Source of the DNA: Opitutaceae bacterium
GTDB taxonomy: Bacteria; Verrucomicrobiota; Verrucomicrobiia; Opitutales; Opitutaceae
DNA length: 34,822 nucleotides
Assembly: GCA_003151495.1 (NCBI GenBank)
Contig: PLXR01000051.1
Coordinates: 1-34,822 of the forward strand
Reading direction: 5' to 3'
Below the pieces are notes generated by a model. The model saw only the letters and a program-made list of their open reading frames with translations. It did no database searches and was not told the DNA's origin. The first letter of the stretch is position 1; each line of letters opens with the position of its first letter. This document shows positions 26,119 to 32,996 of the stretch, one piece after another. The translations under genes were made by a program, and so were the position numbers.

Positions 26119-27036
26119 ATGACGATGAATTCATCCTCGAAATTCCTGTGCCTATCGCTCCTCGCCCTGACCCGATGCCTGGGCGCCGAGTCCCCCGGCC
26201 AGACGCCTTCGGTGCCCGTGGGCCGAATCGAGCACCTGAGCGCGTTTCCATCCAGGTTCGTTGCGCCCCGTAATGTCGATGTCTGGCTTCCTCCGGGATA
26301 CGATTCCAAGGACAGATGTTCGGTCATTTACATGCACGACGGGCAGATGGCCTTCGACCCTCGCATCACCTGGAACAAGAAGTCGTGGAACATGGCGCAG
26401 GCCGTCTCGACCCTCATGGCAAACGGAAAGATCCCCGCGACCATCGTCGTCGCGATCTGGTCGAACGAATCGCGCCAAAGTGAATATTTTCCCGAGAAGG
26501 TGCTGCCCTACGTCCCCAAGGAGGCAAGGGACAGATTTGTTCGCGTTGATCTGGCGGGGCGGCCTCGCGCGGACAATTACCTCCGATTCATCGTCGAGGA
26601 GCTGAAGCCTGCGATCGACTCAAGGTACGCCACGCACCCCGACAGGGCGCACACGATCACGATGGGCGCCAGCATGGGCGGGAACATCTCCATCTACGCG
26701 ATGTGCGAGTACCCGGAGATCTTCGGCGGGGCTGCTTGCATGTCCACGGGATGGATCTCCACATCGCCGAAGAATGCGACGTTCCCGCTGGCCACGTTCA
26801 ACTATATCCAGCAGCACATGCCCGATCCGAGTACCCACCGGATCTACTTCGACCGCGGCACCGAGACTATCGACGCGCTCTTCATAGAGTCCCAGGCGTT
26901 TGCAGACCTTGTTGTCCGGGACGGAGGCTACACGGATGCCAACTTCATGACCCGCGTATTCCAGGGCGACGACCACTCCGAGGTCTCGTGGGCGAGGCGG
27001 GTTGGGATCCCGTTGCAGTTCCTGGATCGGCCCTGA
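26119..27036 (+). CDS. Secreted esterase-D-type alpha/beta hydrolase
   Basis: This is a 305-residue putative esterase of the esterase D/Fes-like family. The N-terminus is a signal peptide (about residues 1-22, cleavage near CLGA). The family's opening phrase is PRNVDVWLPPGYDSKDRCSV (49-68), followed by YMHDGQMAFD. The nucleophile is Ser185 in TMGASMGGN; the acid is probably Asp245 or Asp252 (IYFDRGTETIDALF) and His286 in GDDHSEVSW. Family members cleave feruloyl or acetyl esters on plant polysaccharides, siderophore esters or glutathione thioesters; secretion favours the first. ATG 26125 is an alternative start. The gene is bounded by a near-identical 22-base repeat (25693-25714 and 27059-27080). 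Confidence 0.85.
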   Translation: MTMNSSSKFLCLSLLALTRCLGAESPGQTPSVPVGRIEHLSAFPSRFVAPRNVDVWLPPGYDSKDRCSVIYMHDGQMAFDPRITWNKKSWNMAQAVSTLMANGKIPATIVVAIWSNESRQSEYFPEKVLPYVPKEARDRFVRVDLAGRPRADNYLRFIVEELKPAIDSRYATHPDRAHTITMGASMGGNISIYAMCEYPEIFGGAACMSTGWISTSPKNATFPLATFNYIQQHMPDPSTHRIYFDRGTETIDALFIESQAFADLVVRDGGYTDANFMTRVFQGDDHSEVSWARRVGIPLQFLDRP

Positions 27037-27038
27037 CG

Positions 27039-27080
27039 AGACGAAGCGGCGCCGGGTGTTCGATCTCCGCCGTGGGCGCC
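27039..27080 (+). repeat. Third tRNA-Leu 3'-end-like repeat
   Basis: Directly after the esterase stop, GACGAAGCGG and TTCGATCTCCGCCGTGGGCG recall the variable and T-arm to acceptor end of tRNA-Leu. The last 22 bases (27059-27080) match 25693-25714 at 20 positions, closer than either does to the intact tRNA. The 5' two-thirds of a tRNA are missing. Confidence 0.5.
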
Positions 27081-27114
27081 GCCCTTGCCGGTCGAACTTC
27101 GGGGAAGCCCCCTT

Positions 27115-30009
27115 CTATGGAGGGCTGGCCGGCGCCCCGGAATCCCTGGCGACCATGCCCAGGAATTCACGCATGGCGAGATGGCGCGCCGAGAGCACCA
27201 TTCCCGAGAACGCGGGGCCCGTCGTGGAGCCGCCGATCGGGTTGGTCCCGAAATAGGTCTGGGAATCCAGCGCATCATAGCCGGTCCATGGGGCGTCGAG
27301 CACCTTCCTTCCGTCGACGAACACCTCGATCGTCGAGCGAAGGTGCTCGCGCACGGCGCGCTCCGCCGAGCCCCACTCCGGGCTGTCCGCGGCGGGCAGG
27401 AAGGTTGCGCTCGAGACGACCACCGTGTGCACCGCACCCTCCTGGAGCCTGAAGCCCTTGCCCTGCCGCATGCCGACGTCCCAGTGGTCCATGCCAAACT
27501 GGACCTGGTTCCCGGCGAGGTAACGCACGAACACAATGTCGCCGCGGCCGGTCACTCCCGAGACCACAATGGGCTCGGGCACGCCGGACGGCATCGGGGC
27601 GAGGCGCAGGGCGACCTCGACCGGGCCCTTGCCCGCCAAGGAGGTGGCGCTGGGCAAAGGCGACTCGATGTGCTCGGGCACAAGGCTTCCCGAGAATGAC
27701 TCGCTGGCGGAACCGAGCCCCGAATTGTAGCCGAACAGATTCTGATAGGGATAGGTCGGGTGGGTCGGGCGCCATGCGGCGACCAGCCAGCGGCCGTCGA
27801 ACTTGAGGCGCAGGCCCAATCTGGCGGAGGGGGTGGCCCCCTCCGCCGCCTCCAGGCTTCCAAGCCCTACGTCAAGGGTGTGCTCAATGGCGGGATCATA
27901 GGTGAACTCGGGTGACTCCACGCCGCCATTCTGCGTTGAGTCGTGCCCGAATCGCGCCCTTCCGGGCCCGAGGAAGGTCACGTAGATCATGTCGAGGGCC
28001 TGAACCGAGCCGGTCGAGAGAAGGGGTTCGCTGTGCACATATTCGAACCTGGGGAACCTGAGCCTGAGCCTGACGGGCCCCGTCCAGCCGGTCGCCCGGA
28101 CCTCGGCCTCCGAGGGGAGGGGCAGCCGGGTCACTTTTTCGAGCGTGCCGGCAAACGGCGCAAACCCCAGCCCTTTTTCCGGCGGCGGGCAAAAGCGCAC
28201 GCTCCACGCGTCCGCCGGGTAGAAGTTTGAGTTTCCCGCAAGGGCGGTCTCTCCGTCCACCTTCACCAGGACGCGCCGGTGCAGGGCGTCCAGCACGTCC
28301 TGCCTCCAGCCCCGGAACATGGGATGCGCTTCCGGGGGATAGAATGAGCCGAGCTCGGCGACAACCCGCCGGTGCTCCCCCGGCCTCACGGCTATCGGGG
28401 GCCCGTACAGCGGGGCGTTTCCCGTGTGCACGAATCCCAGGCGCAGGCGGTTCCCGTCGACGCCCTCGGCAAACAGGACATCATTTCCTATTCCGGTCGA
28501 GATGAGCGGGACCCGCGACCCGGGAGGGATGGCCGAAAACGAAAGGTCGAGCACCGCCGGCCCCTTCAGCCCGCCCGAGAGCGACTGCACCGCCGCCGCG
28601 GGCCAGTCGAGGACTTGGGCAATGGCGCGCCTCTGCGCCGCGTTGGGAGACCTGTCGAGGGCGAGAAAGGTCAGCTTCGCGATCGATACGGCGGCCACGG
28701 ACGCAAGAGCGACGGAGGCGAGGATGCGGACCCCCCTTGGCCACCGGGGACCCGCGCCGAAGAACGCGATCGCGGTGAACAATGCCGCCAGCAGGAATTC
28801 GGGCAGGAAGTCGACATTGTAGCGGTCGACCCCTATCGGGAGGATGCACAGGCCGAAAAGGTGGATCGCCCCGGCGGCCGCGGTGCAAAAGGCCACGCAC
28901 AGCCAGCGCGGGTCGGTCCTCAGGCGCCTTTCAAGAAGGCTCGCGGGCAGGAGGGCCGCCAGCGCCGCAAGGGGGCACCAGCTCAGGAAGCCGATGAAAA
29001 GCCCGATCGGCACGACGAAGGGGAAATAGGCGAAGTAGAACGCATCCGTCAGCGAGTAGACGCGCAGGTTCGGGAGTATCAGCCGCGGATTCCAAACCTG
29101 AATGAATCGATTGTCGCTGCCCGTGAACTGGTACCTGAATCCAAATTCCGAGACGGACCCGAACCGGGCATAGTTGTACCAGGCAAGGCCCGCGCCGACG
29201 ACTGCCGCGGGGACGAGGGCGGCGGCGAGCAGGGCGAGCCGGCCTCGCGTAACGCGGCGCCCGGGCTCGCGCGCCAGGAGGAAGGCGAGGGGAATTCCCA
29301 GCAGCGGCAGGCTCAGCACATAGTGGGGCCGGCCCCCCACGGAAAGGCCCCATGCGAGGCTTGCGAGGGCGAGCCACCTGGCCGCGGAGGAGGATTGGCC
29401 CGCCGACAGGGACCTCTCGACGGCAATCATGGCGGCCATCAGGCACGCGAACGCACAGAGGATGGGGACCGTGTAGAAGTTGGAGGACTGGCAGTCGACA
29501 AAGGCGTAGCTCGCGAAGCCCCACGCGACGATGCCCAGGGCCTGCCAGCCGGCGCCAGGCTTAACGGGCTGCAGGGCCAACAGCCTGCGCAGCAGCCAGA
29601 GGCCGGCCATCGTGCCCGCGAAGGCGAACAGGACCCCCGCGGATCCCTCCGTCGGGAAACGCCCCGTCGCCAGCCACATGGGCCCAAAGTAGAGGATGAC
29701 CGGGGCCACCCCGAAGTAGATGTAGTAGTGCCCGTGGAAGTAGGTCGCGTCGTGCATCCGCGGGATGCCCTGGTAGCTGAGCCATGGGTTCGCGAGAAGC
29801 GCGAGCCTCGGGTCCGGCTCGGCCTTGAGATTGAGCTGGCCGGACCTGAGGGCGTCGGTGAGCAGCCCGTAGTACCCCCCCGGCTCCTTCGTCGGGCGGA
29901 ATCCCCCGGATTCCGTGAAAGCCCAGAGATAGCCCGCCAGGACCAAACTGAAGGCGATTAGGATGGGGACCCTATTTGGCGGGGCCGTGGCCTCGGGTGT
30001 CTTGGGCAT
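27115..30009 (-). CDS. GT-C-like membrane protein with three C-terminal beta-sandwich-like repeats
   Basis: This is a 964-residue protein. Residues 1-480 hold about eleven hydrophobic helices separated by short loops, with a first loop motif (MHDATYFHGHYYIYFGVAPV) like GT-C glycosyltransferases or related polytopic sugar-transfer proteins; no acidic D-x-D-type catalytic motif is certain. Residues 490-964 contain three related extracytoplasmic units, each opening with a P-L/I-x-S-T/G-G strand followed by F/Y-x-x-x-x-G-N/P-x-x-x-F/L-G (PLISTGIGNDVLFAEG, PLLSTGSVQALDMIYV, PIVVSGVTGRGDIVFV), suggesting a laminin-G/concanavalin-like fold. ATG 30009 is chosen; the frame continues upstream only as a shadow of the glycosidase gene. 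The gene lies 137 bases downstream of that gene. Confidence 0.75.
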   Translation of the reverse strand: MPKTPEATAPPNRVPILIAFSLVLAGYLWAFTESGGFRPTKEPGGYYGLLTDALRSGQLNLKAEPDPRLALLANPWLSYQGIPRMHDATYFHGHYYIYFGVAPVILYFGPMWLATGRFPTEGSAGVLFAFAGTMAGLWLLRRLLALQPVKPGAGWQALGIVAWGFASYAFVDCQSSNFYTVPILCAFACLMAAMIAVERSLSAGQSSSAARWLALASLAWGLSVGGRPHYVLSLPLLGIPLAFLLAREPGRRVTRGRLALLAAALVPAAVVGAGLAWYNYARFGSVSEFGFRYQFTGSDNRFIQVWNPRLILPNLRVYSLTDAFYFAYFPFVVPIGLFIGFLSWCPLAALAALLPASLLERRLRTDPRWLCVAFCTAAAGAIHLFGLCILPIGVDRYNVDFLPEFLLAALFTAIAFFGAGPRWPRGVRILASVALASVAAVSIAKLTFLALDRSPNAAQRRAIAQVLDWPAAAVQSLSGGLKGPAVLDLSFSAIPPGSRVPLISTGIGNDVLFAEGVDGNRLRLGFVHTGNAPLYGPPIAVRPGEHRRVVAELGSFYPPEAHPMFRGWRQDVLDALHRRVLVKVDGETALAGNSNFYPADAWSVRFCPPPEKGLGFAPFAGTLEKVTRLPLPSEAEVRATGWTGPVRLRLRFPRFEYVHSEPLLSTGSVQALDMIYVTFLGPGRARFGHDSTQNGGVESPEFTYDPAIEHTLDVGLGSLEAAEGATPSARLGLRLKFDGRWLVAAWRPTHPTYPYQNLFGYNSGLGSASESFSGSLVPEHIESPLPSATSLAGKGPVEVALRLAPMPSGVPEPIVVSGVTGRGDIVFVRYLAGNQVQFGMDHWDVGMRQGKGFRLQEGAVHTVVVSSATFLPAADSPEWGSAERAVREHLRSTIEVFVDGRKVLDAPWTGYDALDSQTYFGTNPIGGSTTGPAFSGMVLSARHLAMREFLGMVARDSGAPASPP

Positions 30010-30146
30010 TATGGAGCGTTTTACAGAAACTCCAACCCCAAGCCGCACACGAGCAAAAAGGCTCAGTCGAGCCCGGCGCCGATCTTCCGTGAAGAGTGAC
30101 TCGGGATCAAAGGCCGCGTTGCACGTGGGTTCGCCCCCACAACCTT

Positions 30147-32831
30147 TCACTCGAAATACGCGACGACCGTCGCCGAGCCCTGGAAGTCGGCGATGCGGAC
30201 GCGCTCGGTCTGCGGGTCGTAGGCGCCCCCCTCGACCCGCACGGCCTTGCGCCCCGTGGGATCGGGCAGGCGGATCTCGACCGACCGCGGCCTTCGGTCC
30301 GACGGGCATTCGATCCTGGCCTCCACGCGGTCGGGGCCCGCCTTCGACTCCACCCTTAGCGACAGCGGCCCGAAATACGAGGCCACGCGGTCGAGCTCGA
30401 TCGCCTTGCCGGCACGCAGGTAGTCCCTCGGGATCCCCGGCAGCAGCTCGAGGGTGTCGCCGCGCTCCATGTAGAGCATCCACCTCGTCTCCATCAGGAA
30501 CCAGGCCTCCTCGTGGGTCTTGTGCGCGCTCTGGTGGAAATAGTGCTCCCAGAAGGTGTACGTCTCCCGGTCGGGGAGGCTTGCCACCTGGTTGTAGTAG
30601 TCCTTCAGGAACGGCTTCACCTCGCCCCTGCTCAGGTGGACCCAGTCGTGCCGGCTGTAGTAGGGCTGGCTGAAGGCCACGTTGCGGCTCGTCATGAGCT
30701 CGTTGTGGAAATCCAGCAGGAAGGTCGTCATGGCCTCGCCCGGGTCGAGCACCTCCTGGAACGCCAGGTAAAGGGGGCCGAGAAGCGAATCCCGCGTGGC
30801 CATCGACCCGTGCGTGAACCAGGTGCCGCCCTCCGCGTCGAGCATGAGCGCGCCCCGGGCCTCCACCCACGGGGGGAGGGTCGGAACCCACGTCCCGTCC
30901 CCGAGCGGGATGACGGGGGACCTCGCCATCGACTCGGAGGCCGCCGTGCGGATGTCCGAGCGCAGGGCGTCCGCCTCCTTCCGCCACCGGGCCGACTCCG
31001 GGGGGTCGACCCGCTCCAGCATCTCGGCCACCCGGCTCAGTCCGAGGTAGTGGTAGCCGTTGAGCATGAAGGACCGGAACGGGTCCTCCGGGTCCGCCGT
31101 CTTCCCCTCGAGGAGCCCATAGCCCTTTCCTCGCAGGTCCTCGCGGAGGTTCCTCGCGCGCCATGCGCGGATGTACTCGCAGGCCTTGACCAGCTTCGGC
31201 TCGATCTGCCTCACCCAGGCGTCGTCGCGCGTGTAGCGGTAGTGCTCGCCCATGCTCCAGAGCGCCGTGCCGGTCTCCAGCATGTAGCCGGAGAAGTTCT
31301 GCATGAACCCCGACTCATGCTGCTTGTCGAGGAAGTACCCGAGCGCCCGCCGCGCCTCGTCGTGCCATCCCATGGAGTCCATGAACTGGATGATGGGGGA
31401 GCTCTCGGAGCCGATGGGCCCGTAGATCCCGATCGTGGGAGCGAGCGTGCCCGCGGGTTCAAGCCCATAGGTCACGAGGTCCAGGTGCAGGAGCCCGGCC
31501 TGGACCATCTCCTGGATGCGCGGCTCGGGAAGGCGGATCGTTGCCGCGCCGGCGAGCTTGGCGCGCCAGAACGCCCGGGTCTCCAGGCGGCGCGCCTCGA
31601 AGTCCTGCAGGGACAGCCTCGCGGCGCGCTCGGCCGTGATCGGCGTGTGGGGGACGTAAAGGTCGAGGACGGCCGATTCCCCCGGCTGCAGGAGCACCGA
31701 GACCTCCTCCTGCGCAAGCGGCTTCCCGTCCAGCCTCGACGCCGAGAACACCCGCCCCGACGACGCGAACCGGGCGAGTCCCGTCTTTCCGTCGAACGCC
31801 CAGGCCGAGCCGTTCATCCCGGAGGGGTAGGCGTTCTTGAAGAAGGCGTAGCGCGGGGCGGCCGACGTGTTCCGGGCCACGGCCCTCAGGTAGAGCACCG
31901 TCTCCTCCGGCTGCTCGAGCTCCTTTGAGCCGACCTGGGCGAATTCGCGCTCCTGCTCCGGGGTGGTCATCTCGCCGAGGCTGAAATGGTCCGCCACGGG
32001 GACGGATGTGCCCCGCACGGTGCCGGGCCTCAGGGGTCCCGCCTCAAGGGAGACGAAGGAGGTGACCGAGTAGGTTATGTTCTCGTCCACCAGGGTCCCG
32101 TGGAGGATGGGCAGGCATCCGTCCTCGAGCCGCCGCGTGATGTCGTCCCGGGCGCCCCATCCCCGTCCGACCAGGAAATTGTAGAGGACGGGCTTGTCCT
32201 GGCTCTCGGGGAGGGCCACCCCGACCCCGTGGTTGCGCGGCTCTATCGAGTCCAGCCTCTCCCCGACCGAGAAGATGCGGATGTCCCGGCCCAGTCCGAG
32301 CCAGGTCGGGCACCGCATGTCGCGGACCTTGGCCGCGGCCGCGTCAAAGCTCTCCTCCGGCTCCTTCTCCACCTGCCCCAGCTTCGTCAGCAGGCCGAGC
32401 CTCCCGATGTCCGAGGCGATCTGCGCGTACGACCTGGGGTCGCCGGCCTCGGTGACCGCGACGCCGTAGGCCGGGATGAGGATGGGGAACCGCCTGTCGA
32501 CGTCGCGCAGGAAGAAGGTGAACGGGTGGGGCGAGCTGGCTAGGGACACGATCGTGGTGCGGCTGCCGTAGGCCGAAGAGTCGCCGTCCAGGGCGAGCGT
32601 GACCCGAAGGGGCGACCCGGCCGCGCACCGGAAGCGCTTTTCACCCGGGGCCCCGTCTATTCCTAGAAGCGTGCCGCGCTCGACCTCGACGCTCCCCGAC
32701 TCGCCTGCATCGCGGAAGACCACGGCGACCTCCCTCTGCCCGGCCAGCAGGGGCCCTGCGAGCAGGCAGGACAGGATCAGGCATGCCCACAGCCTGCGGT
32801 TCTCTGGATCGAAGCGGGGGTTCCAAGCCAT
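30147..32831 (-). CDS. Secreted six-hairpin glycosidase-like protein
   Basis: This is an 894-residue protein with a signal peptide (LWACLILSCLLAGPLLA, about residues 14-30). An N-terminal beta-sandwich region (about 31-420) is followed by an (alpha/alpha)6 toroid (about 435-780) with typical stretches: PTIGIYGPIGSESSPIIQFM, ALGYFLDKQHESGFMQNFSG, GTALWSMGEHYRYTRDDAWV and NGYHYLGLSRVAEML. A small C-terminal beta-domain ends the protein. This is the layout of clan GH-L/GH-like hairpin glycosidases (GH65, 78, 95 type), but I cannot assign a GH family. FWEHYFHQSAHKTHEEAWF and the WSMGEHYRYT region offer candidate acidic residues. It probably degrades an exported or environmental polysaccharide. 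The palindrome at 32851-32869 is a likely operator. Confidence 0.78.
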   Translation of the reverse strand: MAWNPRFDPENRRLWACLILSCLLAGPLLAGQREVAVVFRDAGESGSVEVERGTLLGIDGAPGEKRFRCAAGSPLRVTLALDGDSSAYGSRTTIVSLASSPHPFTFFLRDVDRRFPILIPAYGVAVTEAGDPRSYAQIASDIGRLGLLTKLGQVEKEPEESFDAAAAKVRDMRCPTWLGLGRDIRIFSVGERLDSIEPRNHGVGVALPESQDKPVLYNFLVGRGWGARDDITRRLEDGCLPILHGTLVDENITYSVTSFVSLEAGPLRPGTVRGTSVPVADHFSLGEMTTPEQEREFAQVGSKELEQPEETVLYLRAVARNTSAAPRYAFFKNAYPSGMNGSAWAFDGKTGLARFASSGRVFSASRLDGKPLAQEEVSVLLQPGESAVLDLYVPHTPITAERAARLSLQDFEARRLETRAFWRAKLAGAATIRLPEPRIQEMVQAGLLHLDLVTYGLEPAGTLAPTIGIYGPIGSESSPIIQFMDSMGWHDEARRALGYFLDKQHESGFMQNFSGYMLETGTALWSMGEHYRYTRDDAWVRQIEPKLVKACEYIRAWRARNLREDLRGKGYGLLEGKTADPEDPFRSFMLNGYHYLGLSRVAEMLERVDPPESARWRKEADALRSDIRTAASESMARSPVIPLGDGTWVPTLPPWVEARGALMLDAEGGTWFTHGSMATRDSLLGPLYLAFQEVLDPGEAMTTFLLDFHNELMTSRNVAFSQPYYSRHDWVHLSRGEVKPFLKDYYNQVASLPDRETYTFWEHYFHQSAHKTHEEAWFLMETRWMLYMERGDTLELLPGIPRDYLRAGKAIELDRVASYFGPLSLRVESKAGPDRVEARIECPSDRRPRSVEIRLPDPTGRKAVRVEGGAYDPQTERVRIADFQGSATVVAYFE

Positions 32832-32996
32832 CTGTTCCCGTTACGGAGACGGGTTGCGTGACGCAACCCTTTCCAAGGGCTGCAGGTCGCCCCCGCCCCC
32901 CCGGTTGGCGTACGACCCAGGTCAGCCCCGACCGGCCATGTCGCTTTCCAGAATCCTGTTGACGCAAGTAAGTAGCATTTTAGTCCTTCCGGTGGG
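32832..32996. promoter_or_regulatory. Divergent intergenic region with 19-bp palindrome
   Basis: Between the divergent glycosidase and repeat-protein genes. GGGTTGCGTGACGCAACCC at 32851-32869 is a perfect 9-bp inverted repeat around a single central base, ending 19 bases before the glycosidase ATG, a location where a bound repressor would block expression. The half-site core TGACGCAA at 32859-32866 recurs at 32960-32967, near the other gene. This resembles a LacI/GntR-type operator; no such regulator is encoded in the window. Confidence 0.6.

Larger units (their letters stand above)
23614..27080. mobile_element. Decayed accessory segment at tRNA-Leu
   Basis: The segment begins at the 3' end of the tRNA-Leu gene and ends at the last tRNA-like repeat, just past the esterase gene. 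Its first 2.5 kb are visibly poorer in G+C and gene-poor compared with the packed flanks. Copies of the tRNA-Leu 3' part recur at 24015-24061, 25626-25716 and 27039-27080. This is the expected footprint of successive site-specific integrations into the tRNA 3' end followed by decay. No integrase, transposase or phage gene remains, so this is inferred from repeats and composition only. Confidence 0.55.

Noticed and set aside
30116-30153. GTGGG-TTCGCC-CCCAC hairpin after the glycosidase, resembling a T-arm
   Set aside because: Only the generic T-loop look is shared; no CCA end, acceptor or anticodon arm, and no T-run for a terminator.
30010-31164. N-terminal extension of the GT-C-like gene
   Set aside because: The upstream frame overlaps the glycosidase gene in another frame and has Arg/Gly/Pro-rich shadow composition; membrane-protein features begin at the ATG at 30009.
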